Source: Ruminococcus sp.
GTDB taxonomy: Bacteria; Bacillota; Clostridia; Oscillospirales; Ruminococcaceae
Assembly (NCBI GenBank): GCA_017462565.1
Contig: JAFTQW010000020.1
Coordinates: 1 to 64,000, forward strand
Reading direction: 5' to 3'
DNA length: 64,000 nucleotides
Shown: one piece after another, positions 7,753-15,834 of the stretch
Position numbering within the stretch: the stretch's first letter is position 1
Layout of the letters: each line of letters begins with the position of its first letter
Program-made: the position numbers and the translations under genes
The notes under the pieces: generated by a model
Seen by the model: only the letters and a program-made list of their open reading frames with translations
Database searches by the model: none
What the model was told of the DNA's origin: nothing

Positions 7753-8952
7753 ATGATTATTTTAGTTGTTAATGCAGGAAGCTCTTCGCTCAAGTATCAG
7801 CTCATCAATATGGACGATGAAAGCGTTATTGCAAAGGGTAACTGCGACAGAATCGGTATCGACGGTCATATTGCTCACAAGACAAGCGACGGAAGAGAGC
7901 TTAACGAAGACTGTGCATTCCCGACTCACACAGAAGCTTTTATGAAGCTTGTAGAAGCTCTTACTTCCGGAGACGCAAAGGTTATCGACAGCATGGATGA
8001 AATTTCTGCCGTTGGTCACAGAATAGTTCAGGGCGCTGATGTTTTCGATAAATCCGTTCTTGTTACGGATGAGATCATCGACAAGATAGACGAGCTTCGT
8101 GAGCTTGCCCCTGTACATAACCATGCTCATGCTCTCGCTCTCAGAGCCTGCAAGAGCGTTATTCCTGAAAATGTACCACAGGTGGTTGTATTCGATACGG
8201 CTTTCCATCAGACCATGCCTCCGAAAGCTTATATGTTCGGTCTTCCTTACGATGACTACGAGAATTATCATGTAAGAAAATACGGTTTCCACGGTACTTC
8301 ACACAGATTCGTTTCCGCTGCTCTTGCCAAAGCAATGGGTAAAGACATCAAGGATCTTAAAATCGTTTCATGCCACCTCGGCAACGGCTCTTCAATCACT
8401 GCTGTTGACGGAGGTAAATCCGTAGATACTTCTATGGGATTCACTCCTCTTGACGGCGTTGTAATGGGAACCCGTACCGGCGCTGTTGATCCTTCCGCTG
8501 TTACATTTGTTGCAGACAAGCATCATTTCACACCTTCTGAAATGAGCGAATATATGAATAAAAAGTCCGGTTTCCTCGGAGTATCCGGCATTGGTTCTGA
8601 TAACCGTGATATCACCGAGGCTGCTGCTCACGGAAATGAAAGAGCTAAGCTTGTTTCGGAAATGCTCGTTTACGAGATCAAGAAGTATATCGGTTCTTAC
8701 GCTGCTGCAATGAACGGTCTTGACGCTGTTCTCTTCACAGGCGGTATCGGTGAAAACGCTTACGATGTAAGAGCTGATGTCTGCAAGAACATGGAATTCT
8801 TCGGAATCAAGCTTGATGAAGCTGCAAATGACGGTCTCAGAGGAAAGCTTGCAAAGATCTCTGCTCCTGATTCAAAGGTTGAAGTATGGGTAGTTCCTAC
8901 AAACGAGGAGCTTCTTATCGCAAGAGATACTCTTGCCCTCATCTCCAAGTAA
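7753..8952 (+). CDS. ackA: Acetate kinase
   Basis: 399 aa, full length. Interconverts acetyl phosphate plus ADP with acetate plus ATP, the last step of acetogenic fermentation. Motifs: NAGSSSLKY (7-15) near the N-terminus, HNH and VVFDTAFH in the middle of the first domain, KYGFHGTSH near 180, SCHLGNGSS near 207, FTGGIGEN near 326 and TNEE near 380. It stands alone here: phosphotransacetylase is not adjacent. Own promoter upstream and a strong terminator downstream make it a single-gene unit, fitting a rumen/gut fermenter. Confidence 0.98.
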   Translation: MIILVVNAGSSSLKYQLINMDDESVIAKGNCDRIGIDGHIAHKTSDGRELNEDCAFPTHTEAFMKLVEALTSGDAKVIDSMDEISAVGHRIVQGADVFDKSVLVTDEIIDKIDELRELAPVHNHAHALALRACKSVIPENVPQVVVFDTAFHQTMPPKAYMFGLPYDDYENYHVRKYGFHGTSHRFVSAALAKAMGKDIKDLKIVSCHLGNGSSITAVDGGKSVDTSMGFTPLDGVVMGTRTGAVDPSAVTFVADKHHFTPSEMSEYMNKKSGFLGVSGIGSDNRDITEAAAHGNERAKLVSEMLVYEIKKYIGSYAAAMNGLDAVLFTGGIGENAYDVRADVCKNMEFFGIKLDEAANDGLRGKLAKISAPDSKVEVWVVPTNEELLIARDTLALISK

Positions 8953-8968
8953 GATTAATTTTAACCAT

Positions 8969-8997
8969 ATCCCTCCCTTTTCGGGAGGGATTTTTTT
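8969..8997 (+). terminator. Intrinsic terminator of ackA
   Basis: Stem ATCCCTCCC (8969-8977) with GGGAGGGAT, a 5-nt loop, then seven T residues (8991-8997). Confidence 0.92.
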
Positions 8998-9063
8998 GGA
9001 AATAATGTATTTTTTCTTACTAAAAGGAAATAATATACTTATTCTTTTTCGGAGGTATTTCCT

Positions 9064-9237
9064 ATGAAAAAATTGATAAAAGGAGCTGCTTTGATCGCAA
9101 TTCTGCTCGTTCTTTTCGGACAAAACGGAAACCGCAAATTAAGGTTTCCTTCTTTTTCAAGAATAATCGAATGCGCTTCTGACATTGCAAGTTCAATTTC
9201 AGATCTTCTTCATGAAATTCGTTTTGAAGAAACCTGA
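9064..9237 (+). CDS. Small membrane or secreted peptide, 57 aa, unknown
   Basis: An ORF of 58 codons beginning MKKLIKGAALIAILLVLFGQ and ending in TGA at 9235-9237. A well-placed ribosome binding site (GGAGGT at 9051-9056, 7 bp before ATG) supports translation. Residues about 7-19 form a single hydrophobic segment preceded by lysines: a signal peptide or a single membrane span. The remaining 35 residues are mixed polar and hydrophobic, with one Cys and an acidic end. I recognise no family. It lies between the ackA terminator and the convergent dCMP deaminase gene. Moderately confident that it is a real gene because of the RBS. Confidence 0.45.
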   Translation: MKKLIKGAALIAILLVLFGQNGNRKLRFPSFSRIIECASDIASSISDLLHEIRFEET

Positions 9238-9263
9238 AACTTCATATGAACTTTTTTCACTTA

Positions 9264-9746
9264 TTATAAAGCTAAAACAAGCTTTTTGCCGCTTATTTTG
9301 TACTCTTCTGTCTGAACTCCGCATTTTTCAAAAAGCAAGGATGAAGCTTTGCTGCTTTCTGTATCGGCATATTTATTGCTGTAATAAACAACTCTTTTTA
9401 TTCCGGATTGGATGATAGCCTTAGCGCATTCATTGCATGGAAAAAGCGTTACATACACAGTACATCCGCTTAAATTGCCGATATTGCTGTTAAGTATGGC
9501 GTTCAATTCTGCATGACAGACAAACGGATACTTCGTATCAAGAGAAGTTTCACCGTCACGTTCCCAGGGCATTTCATCGTCAGTACATCCGGTAGGCATT
9601 CCATTATATCCAACGGAAACGATTTTTTTATCGCTGTTTACGATGCAGGCGCCGACTTGCGTCGAGTTATCCTTGCTTCGTTCAGCTGAAAGCATGGCAA
9701 TTCCCATGAAATATTCATCCCAGCTTATGTAATCATTACGTTTCAT
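9264..9746 (-). CDS. comEB: Deoxycytidylate (dCMP) deaminase, ComEB-like
   Basis: 160 aa from the chosen start at 9746. Converts dCMP to dUMP, feeding thymidylate synthesis. The zinc site of the cytidine/deoxycytidylate deaminase fold is complete: CHAE (His78, Glu80 as proton shuttle) and PCNEC (Cys104, Cys107). NSTQVGACIV (27-36) and GYNGMPTGC (46-54) are family hallmarks. The frame is open 11 codons further upstream, but GGAG lies correctly before MKRNDY and downstream of a consensus promoter. Single-gene unit. ComEB is a historical name; the gene need not be linked to competence. Confidence 0.92.
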   Translation of the reverse strand: MKRNDYISWDEYFMGIAMLSAERSKDNSTQVGACIVNSDKKIVSVGYNGMPTGCTDDEMPWERDGETSLDTKYPFVCHAELNAILNSNIGNLSGCTVYVTLFPCNECAKAIIQSGIKRVVYYSNKYADTESSKASSLLFEKCGVQTEEYKISGKKLVLAL

Positions 9747-9787
9747 AAAAACCACTCCATTATCAGAATTTGTTCTCATTTATTATT

Positions 9788-9816
9788 AGTATATCATTTT
9801 TACATATATATGTCAA
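9788..9816 (-). promoter_or_regulatory. Consensus promoter of the dCMP deaminase gene
   Basis: On the minus strand TTGACA (9811-9816), a 17-bp spacer, then TATACT (9788-9793), about 40 bp before the chosen ATG. Confidence 0.8.
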
Positions 9817-9842
9817 GCGGATTATGTGCATGATGCACGGCG

Positions 9843-10062
9843 CAGCATTTGCTTTTTCTGTTAGTTATTAAGGGGACGCTGTCCCCTTATACCCCTGCCA
9901 AAGGGTGAATCCACCCTTTGGAAACCCGGTATTAATCCTCTCAGATACCCTTTATGGGTATCTGAGAGGATTAGGGCAGAATGCCCGGACGAAAATACAC
10001 CGTTCAGCAGAAAATTAAAGAATCAAAGTCCACTTGATAAACATAACAAAAAGTAAATGCTG
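9843..10062. mobile_element. 220-bp MITE-like repeat, family A, copy 1
   Basis: Starts CAGCATTTGCTTTTT and ends with the near-complement AAAAAGTAAATGCTG. Inside are a GGGGAC/GTCCCC hairpin, a CCAAAGGGTG/CACCCTTTGG hairpin, a long hairpin built from CCTCTCAGATACCC and its complement, and GGGCAGAATGCCC. The same order of hairpins is found at 57281-57498. No coding potential is seen. Ends resemble the IS terminus at 127-147, suggesting mobilisation in trans by an ISAs1-type transposase; that link is inference. Confidence 0.7.
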
Positions 10063-10089
10063 TTTTCCTGACAGGCTTTCATATTATTA

Positions 10090-10118
10090 TTTACAAAGTA
10101 ATAAAAATGTGATAAAAT
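10090..10118 (+). promoter_or_regulatory. Promoter-like site upstream of the dockerin protease
   Basis: TTTACA (10090-10095), a 17-bp spacer and TAAAAT (10113-10118). The family B repeat lies between it and the gene, so the transcript would carry a large hairpin in its 5' leader. Confidence 0.45.
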
Positions 10119-10133
10119 AAGTTTAGCATTATT

Positions 10134-10296
10134 AGAACTTGTTCTTATAGGATTTGTGCGTAGATTTTCGAGCATAATTTTACTTAGGACAAGGCGAAAA
10201 AGCGAAAGCATACTATCGTATGGTAAGCTTTTTCAACGCAGTAATCAGTAAAATTTGCCGAAAAGATATGTGCAATATCCTATGAGAACAAGTTCT
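10134..10296. mobile_element. 163-bp MITE-like repeat, family B, copy 1, with target duplication
   Basis: Inverted ends AGAACTTGTTCTTATAGGAT (10134-10153) and ATCCTATGAGAACAAGTTCT (10277-10296) match at 19 of 20 positions. Directly outside lie TATT (10130-10133) and TATT (10297-10300), a probable target-site duplication. The interior is also self-complementary. A diverged copy occurs at 53750-53911. No ORF inside. Confidence 0.75.
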
Positions 10297-10340
10297 TATT
10301 TGAAAGGTAGTCAATCAAGCAATAGAGTAGGAGGTATTTT

Positions 10341-13300
10341 ATGAATAAGTATATAAGCAAAACAGTTTCGGTTATATCAGCAGCGGCAATTTCAGCAGCT
10401 TTTTGTTTTCCGGCTTCTATTAATGCAGGATTCAAAGCTGATACTGCTGAAACAGGGAAACTGAAAAATGCTCCGGATTTTTCATACGCAATTCCGGAAT
10501 TTACACATCTTATAGGTAAGTCAGGACTTGAGCTTACTCCTGTGGCAGGATATGCTCCGTTAAAAGAAGAACCGGAACTTTACGGAAGCGCTGAAAATCT
10601 TCCGGAATCATACGATCTGAGAAAAACTTCCGGTATAAGTTCTGTGAAAGATCAGTCGATTTATGGGACTTGCTGGACGCATTCTTCTGCGGCGAGTGCA
10701 GAAAGCGGACTGCTTAAAACCGATCCGTCTGTTAATTTGTCGGAACTGCATACGGCATTTTACTCTTATTACGGTTCAGATCAGATCGAAACGGGTCTTG
10801 ATAAGATAAGCGATATTCTGAATTATGGCGGTTCAACAAGCGTTGTTGCTAATCTGTGGTCGCAGTGGATAGGACCTGTAAAGGAGGAAAAGCTCCCGTA
10901 TGATAACGTACAGTTTTTCGACGATCCCATAAAAATCGAAGAAATGAGAAACGAAAGCGATTATCACCTTGAAAATGCATACTTGTTTGATTTCGACGAC
11001 GAAAGAAACAACTTTGACGAAGTGAACGGACTTATAAAACAGTTTGTTTATGAAGGGCATGGAGTTGATGTTTCGTTTTACAGCAATACTGCTCTGAATT
11101 ATGATTATAATAAATATTCGAGCTATACCGTTCGCAAACCTCGTTTTGCAAATCATGCTGTAACCATTGTGGGCTGGGACGATAATTTTCCTGCATCAGA
11201 TTTTAAACAAACACCCGAGGGAGACGGCGCATGGCTTGTAAAAAACAGCTGGGGTTCAAATTACGGCGAGGAGGGATATTTCTGGCTCTCATATTATGAC
11301 AGATCTCTGAGTCAATTTGCAGTTTACGATCTTGGCGATAAAAACAATTATAACTACATTCATCAGCACGATTCTTTTGTTCCCACCAACAGTATGTCAG
11401 CTTATGATGAATCTGATATTATTGCGTCTTCTTATATGGCAAATATTTTTAGTTCGGAAAACGGCGAACAGATCGAGGCTGTTTCAACATATTTCAATAA
11501 TCCCGATACCGAATATGAAGTGGTGATTTACACAGATCTTACCGATTTATCCGATCCTGTATCGGGCAATCCTTCGTCGGTAACGTCAGGAAGCTGTAAA
11601 CTGACCGGATATCAGACAATAGAGCTTTCCGAAGATGTTCTGGTTGACGCAGGCGAAAGCTTTGGAGTTGTTGTAAAAATGTACTGCGAGGATACGCCTT
11701 ATGTAATTCCGCTTGAAACGAGCTTATATGCGGAAAATTATGAAACCGGTGAAATAACTGATCTCGGCGGATATACGACTAAATCCGGAATAGAAGCATA
11801 TACTGATATAAATCAGAGCTTTTTCAGTTCTGACGGTATAAGTTGGAGCGATACGGTGGACGCTCCCTATACTTATTCGGAAGAGGAAAAAAACATTCTT
11901 CTTGAATCTCTCAATAAACAGCTTTTTGACGGCATTGAACCTTATGAAACAGATCTTCTTGAAGACGCTCAAACAAGATATCAGTATTACAGTAATATAT
12001 TTGAAACCTGTGATGTAAGTGTAATTATGGGAAACATTTCGCTTAAGGCGTTCGGCAGTGAAAAGAATACTGTAGATTTCTCGCACATTTCGGGAGAGGT
12101 TCCGCTGGATGAGAAAGTTGAATTATCTGTAAAAGACGGCTCGGAAATCTTTGTTTCAATAAATGGGGGAGAGTATAATGCTTATACAGAGCCTATCGCT
12201 GTAACTGAAAAAATGACTATTTCAGCAACCTCTGATAAAAATACGTTTACTGAAAGAACTTACGAACCGGCTTCAGCTCAGTTTTTCAGCTTGTGTTACG
12301 ATGCTGATACAAGGCACGGAGGTTTGATTCTCAGTGAAGCAGAAAAAAAGAGTAAAAATGAATACGAAATAAGACTGGGAAATACCGAATCGGAACTAAA
12401 GCTTTATCCGGTCACAGACGCTGACATTAAAATGAATGGAGAGCATATTGAAAGCTACAGCGCTACTGATGCAATACCGGTCGGCTACGGTGAAACTGTA
12501 GTGGAATTTGAGCTTGAAAAGCCGAATGCTCTTAAAAACAGCGTATATCTTACGATTGTAAGAAGTCCGATAATAATTAATATTCAATCTGAAAATGTTA
12601 TTTTTTCCGGAGCTGATAAGCTTTACGCTCCTGACGGAACAGAAATATCAAACGGATCATATGTCGGAAATTATGCCGGCGAGACTCTTACTGCCGTAGT
12701 CGGCAGCGAAGAGATAGAATGCCGTGTTCCGGAGAGAATAAGCATCCCTGAACTGGAAATTGATTACTATTATGAAACTCTTGGGTTTATTCCAAATGAA
12801 ACGGCTGAACTGCTTGAATATGCGCCTATGGAAAATCCTGCGGAAAGTGATTACATTTCCGCTGAAAAACGTTTCCGTGACGGAACATGGATAAACTCCG
12901 GAATGATAATGAATAAGGTTTTCGTGGTAATTCCTGGTGAAACGATAACTTTGAAGGCTAAAGCTGGAAACGGAAAATTTGCGAGCGAGCCTGTTACATA
13001 TTATATACCTGAAGCTCCGGAAGCTCCCGCTGAGTTCACGGATTACACAATAAAAGACGGAAATTTAATTTTGAACGGATATGAATATGAAATAGCTTTG
13101 CCTGATAATTCAGTTACAATATCGGAAAAAGCAGAAGCAATGGGATATTCAGATACGGAACAATTTGCTGACATTATGCTCTCAAGAATTGGATGCGCTG
13201 ATAAAGAAGCTCTTGAACGTTACTTGGGTTCATTATGGGACAGTTCAAATAAGGTCGGACAAGGAAGTGAATTTGCCGTAAGATATTCATCAACTGCCGA

Positions 13301-13550
13301 TTCATTTGCCTCGAAAGCGCTGTTCACAAAGGCTGCCGAAAAAGGAGACGTGAATGGGGACGGAGTTGTTGACGGTATCGATGCAACTTTAATTCTAAGG
13401 CATTATACGCTTATTATATCCGGAGCTGACGGCTGCATTACTGAACCGTTTATCAGTTACGCTGATTATAACGGCGATGGAGTGATAGATGCTGTTGATG
13501 CAACGCTCGTATTGAGATTTTATACGGAAAAGATTTCTGCAAAGCCATGA
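10341..13550 (+). CDS. Secreted C1-family (papain-like) cysteine protease with C-terminal dockerin
   Basis: 1069 aa. A signal peptide (about 1-30) is followed by a papain-type domain (about 85-330): Gln105 and Cys111 in KDQSIYGTCWTHS, His272 in NHAVTIVGWDD and Asn302 in VKNSWGSNYGEEGYFWLSY form the catalytic set. A long middle region (about 340-980) of beta-rich, probably Ig-like or chitobiase-type modules follows. The C-terminus is a type I dockerin (about 1002-1066) with two calcium-loop/helix repeats, DVNGDGVVDGIDATLILR and DYNGDGVIDAVDATLVLR. It should therefore be secreted and plugged into a cellulosome through a cohesin. AGGAGG precedes the ATG. Its dockerin differs in sequence from those of the GH9 and GH26 enzymes, so it may bind another cohesin. 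Substrate unknown. Confidence 0.9.
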   Translation: MNKYISKTVSVISAAAISAAFCFPASINAGFKADTAETGKLKNAPDFSYAIPEFTHLIGKSGLELTPVAGYAPLKEEPELYGSAENLPESYDLRKTSGISSVKDQSIYGTCWTHSSAASAESGLLKTDPSVNLSELHTAFYSYYGSDQIETGLDKISDILNYGGSTSVVANLWSQWIGPVKEEKLPYDNVQFFDDPIKIEEMRNESDYHLENAYLFDFDDERNNFDEVNGLIKQFVYEGHGVDVSFYSNTALNYDYNKYSSYTVRKPRFANHAVTIVGWDDNFPASDFKQTPEGDGAWLVKNSWGSNYGEEGYFWLSYYDRSLSQFAVYDLGDKNNYNYIHQHDSFVPTNSMSAYDESDIIASSYMANIFSSENGEQIEAVSTYFNNPDTEYEVVIYTDLTDLSDPVSGNPSSVTSGSCKLTGYQTIELSEDVLVDAGESFGVVVKMYCEDTPYVIPLETSLYAENYETGEITDLGGYTTKSGIEAYTDINQSFFSSDGISWSDTVDAPYTYSEEEKNILLESLNKQLFDGIEPYETDLLEDAQTRYQYYSNIFETCDVSVIMGNISLKAFGSEKNTVDFSHISGEVPLDEKVELSVKDGSEIFVSINGGEYNAYTEPIAVTEKMTISATSDKNTFTERTYEPASAQFFSLCYDADTRHGGLILSEAEKKSKNEYEIRLGNTESELKLYPVTDADIKMNGEHIESYSATDAIPVGYGETVVEFELEKPNALKNSVYLTIVRSPIIINIQSENVIFSGADKLYAPDGTEISNGSYVGNYAGETLTAVVGSEEIECRVPERISIPELEIDYYYETLGFIPNETAELLEYAPMENPAESDYISAEKRFRDGTWINSGMIMNKVFVVIPGETITLKAKAGNGKFASEPVTYYIPEAPEAPAEFTDYTIKDGNLILNGYEYEIALPDNSVTISEKAEAMGYSDTEQFADIMLSRIGCADKEALERYLGSLWDSSNKVGQGSEFAVRYSSTADSFASKALFTKAAEKGDVNGDGVVDGIDATLILRHYTLIISGADGCITEPFISYADYNGDGVIDAVDATLVLRFYTEKISAKP

Positions 13551-13804
13551 TTTTTAATCAGAAAAAAGATTCGTTTGAAGTTGGATAAATATACTAAAAA
13601 TGCATGGAAAAACTTTGAATAATTGTATTTATTATGCAATACCTATAAAAGAAGGGTTATGAATTTGTGAAATAAGAGTGAAAAAAGCTTTTACCGTTTT
13701 GTAACCTTTTGACTTTATTGTTTTTAAATATGTGATATTTGCTAAAAAAACAATGTTGAAAGTGTATAGGATGCACAAAAAATATTAAATAACGCTACAA
13801 ACCA
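13551..13804. other. Non-coding AT-rich spacer downstream of the protease
   Basis: 254 bp with no supported ORF, clear terminator or repeat. It contains many short A/T runs and ends at the promoter of the leader RNA. Confidence 0.5.
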
Positions 13805-13833
13805 TTGACTTTGAACAAAAAATACGGTATATT
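13805..13833 (+). promoter_or_regulatory. Promoter of the ABC-importer leader RNA
   Basis: TTGACT (13805-13810), a 17-bp spacer and TATATT (13828-13833). It lies about 400 bp before the first coding gene, implying a long 5' leader. Confidence 0.7.
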
Positions 13834-13839
13834 TTATAT

Positions 13840-14220
13840 TACAAAGAGCAATTGTGCCTATTTTTGCTGTGCGTATGTTTTGATTTATAACCGCATTAAA
13901 GCAGATGCACCGCATACAAGCTGACCGGAGCATAGCGGACTGAAACATCGGATACAGGAAGAAAACTTCTGAATGTACTCGCTATGGAAGAATGCTTTGT
14001 TTCCGCAAAACGGGAAACTCCCGTACAAGCAGTTGCTTCAAGATTACACTGACCTAATCGTCTTTCGTAATAGCTGTTATATTAAAACAGCAGCCCGGAA
14101 TGCGACAGGATAAATATGGCAGGCGGCGAGTACATTCGCTGAGCCGGAAATAATCCGGAAGCGGACCGTGGAAAATTTATCCAAACATATTATACTTTAA
14201 TTTGAGTATAATATACATAT
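13840..14220 (+). ncRNA. Candidate structured 5' leader RNA (unassigned) upstream of the sugar ABC importer
   Basis: About 375 nt between a good promoter and the binding-protein gene, without an ORF. Pairings seen by eye: GAATGTACTCGC (13971-13982) with GCGAGTACATTC (14126-14137), 12 perfect pairs; GGATAAAT (14108-14115) with ATTTATCC (14175-14182), which crosses the first and gives a pseudoknot; hairpins ACGGG/CCCGT (14010-14024), GCTGTT/AACAGC (14073-14091) and CCGGA/TCCGG (14144-14158). An alternative helix CATAGCG/CGCTATG (13931-13937 with 13980-13986) competes with the long stem. A last hairpin (14187-14196 with 14205-14214) lies just before the AAGGAGG. I find no match to T-box, cobalamin, SAM, M-box, tmRNA, RNase P or 6S signatures. 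It could be a riboswitch-like leader or an independent RNA. Confidence 0.55.
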
Positions 14221-14237
14221 TTAAGGAGGAAATTCTA

Positions 14238-15716
14238 ATGAACAATCTTAAGAAAACATTAGCTTTAGTAGCTACACTTGCAATGGCTTCTACAGCATTC
14301 GTTGGATGCGGCAGCAAGGATTCATCTTCTGATGCTGGTACTGCAGCAACAACAGCAGCTCCTACAGATGCTACTACAGAGGCTCCTACAGATGACGTAG
14401 AGCCTACAGATGACGTAGAGCCTACAGACGAACCTGATACACCTTCAGCTGGCAACTCTACAGAGCTCGGCGCTGTAACACTTAAGACAGGCGGCGACAC
14501 ATTCTCAGTAGCTGCTTGGAACCCAGATGACGTTCCGGCTCTTCTCGAGCAGTGGGAAAAGAACACAGGCTACGATGCTTCTAAGGTAGCTTTCACAAAC
14601 TTTGACTGCGGCGGCGGCGATGCAGCTGAAAAGTATGACGCTCTCTTCAGCGCCGGCGACGACCTCGACGTTTACTTCTGCGAAGCTGACTGGGCTCTCA
14701 AGTATATCAACGATGATACAAAGACAGCTCCTCTCGAGGCTCTCGGATTCTCCGATGCTAACTTCCAGGATGCTTATGCTTACACAGCTGAAATCGGTAG
14801 AGCTACATCAGGCGCTAACGCTGGTAAGATGGTAGGTGCTTCATGGCAGGCTGCTGCTGGCGGATTTGCTTACAGAACAGACCTCGCAGAGCAGTACCTC
14901 GGCGTTAAGACACCTGAGGAAATGCAGGAAAAGATTCAGGGTTGGGATAACTTCGTAGCTGCTGCTACAGAGGTTGCTACAGCTTCTGACGGTAAGGTTG
15001 CTTTCGCTGACTCACTCGGCGGTATGTGGCAGGTATTTGCTGCTAACAGAACACAGCCTTGGGTTGTTGACGGACTTCTCGAAATTGACGATTCCTGCAA
15101 GACATTTGCTGACTATGCAAAGACACTTTGGGATAACGGCGGCGTAACACACAACGCTCAGTGGACAGACGCTTGGATCCCTGCTGGTAAGGACGGCACT
15201 TGCATGGGTTACTTCGTATCTACATGGGGCTTCGGCGAGAACGCATTCTTCGGTCAGGCTTCTTCTGATTCCTACGGTAAGTGGGCAGTTTGCGAAGGTC
15301 CTGACAAGTACTTCTGGGGCGGCACATGGATCGTTGTAAATCCTGCTACAGATAACGCTGAGGAAGCTCAGTCATTCATCTTCAACGCAACAGTTGATTC
15401 TGATGCAATGAAGGAATTCGCTCTTAGCAAGCCTGAGTATGTAAACAACCAGACAGCTATGAACGCTATTATTGACGCTAAGGAAGTTCCTAACCAGTGG
15501 GTAACTGATAACCTCGGCGGACAGAACTACTTTGAAGTTCTCAACGAGAACGCTAAGAACATCGACCTTAAGGGACTTATCACTCCTTATGATGCTACAA
15601 TCAAGAGCGAGTTCCTTAACGCTGTAACAGAAGAGTACTGTGCTGGTAAGTCATGGGATGACACAATCAACAGAGTATACGCTAAGGTTGGCGAAGCAAT
15701 TCCTGAGCTTGCATAA
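14238..15716 (+). CDS. Sugar ABC transporter substrate-binding lipoprotein
   Basis: 492 aa from ATG at 14238, preceded by AAGGAGG at 14223-14229. Lipobox FVGC (Cys24), then an Ala/Thr/Asp/Glu/Pro-rich linker with a short tandem repeat (DDVEPT twice, about 53-66), then a family 1-type extracellular solute-binding fold. Family members deliver oligosaccharides to MalFG-type permeases, here encoded directly downstream. Codon use is strikingly uniform (ACA, GCT, CTC, AAG preferred) unlike its neighbours, suggesting very high expression. The gene is followed by a stable stem-loop and then the permeases. Sugar specificity cannot be read from the sequence; plant oligosaccharides fit the cellulosomal context. 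Confidence 0.9.
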   Translation: MNNLKKTLALVATLAMASTAFVGCGSKDSSSDAGTAATTAAPTDATTEAPTDDVEPTDDVEPTDEPDTPSAGNSTELGAVTLKTGGDTFSVAAWNPDDVPALLEQWEKNTGYDASKVAFTNFDCGGGDAAEKYDALFSAGDDLDVYFCEADWALKYINDDTKTAPLEALGFSDANFQDAYAYTAEIGRATSGANAGKMVGASWQAAAGGFAYRTDLAEQYLGVKTPEEMQEKIQGWDNFVAAATEVATASDGKVAFADSLGGMWQVFAANRTQPWVVDGLLEIDDSCKTFADYAKTLWDNGGVTHNAQWTDAWIPAGKDGTCMGYFVSTWGFGENAFFGQASSDSYGKWAVCEGPDKYFWGGTWIVVNPATDNAEEAQSFIFNATVDSDAMKEFALSKPEYVNNQTAMNAIIDAKEVPNQWVTDNLGGQNYFEVLNENAKNIDLKGLITPYDATIKSEFLNAVTEEYCAGKSWDDTINRVYAKVGEAIPELA

Positions 15717-15758
15717 TTCTGATTGCATTTAAATTTCACTAATTAATTGAATTTATGA

Positions 15759-15798
15759 TAGTTGCCTATTGAACGCAAGTTCTATAGGCAGCTATTTA
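15759..15798 (+). terminator. Intercistronic stem-loop between binding protein and permease genes
   Basis: A long hairpin: TAGTTGCCTAT (15759-15769) pairs with ATAGGCAGCTA (15784-15794), with an inner GAAC-GCAA-GTTC, followed by a short weak T stretch. Likely a partial terminator or an RNA-stability element that makes more binding protein than permease, as in maltose operons. Confidence 0.7.
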
Positions 15799-15834
15799 TA
15801 ATCTCAAAACAAATTTTACGAGAGGGTGTGTGCT

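Noticed and set aside
9290-9415. Plus-strand ORF opposite the dCMP deaminase gene
   Set aside because: Overlaps the complete zinc-site coding sequence on the other strand and has no RBS.
14207-14212. TATAAT just before the binding-protein gene as a second promoter
   Set aside because: No -35 element at 16-18 bp; the bases are part of a perfect hairpin.
13840-14220. Match of the leader RNA to T-box, cobalamin, M-box, c-di-GMP, tmRNA, RNase P or 6S RNA
   Set aside because: None of the fixed signature sequences of those classes could be found, so it is left unassigned.
14177-14566. Minus-strand ORF with SSVGSTSSVG repeats opposite the binding-protein gene
   Set aside because: It is the complement of the DDVEPT repeat in the lipoprotein linker, without RBS.
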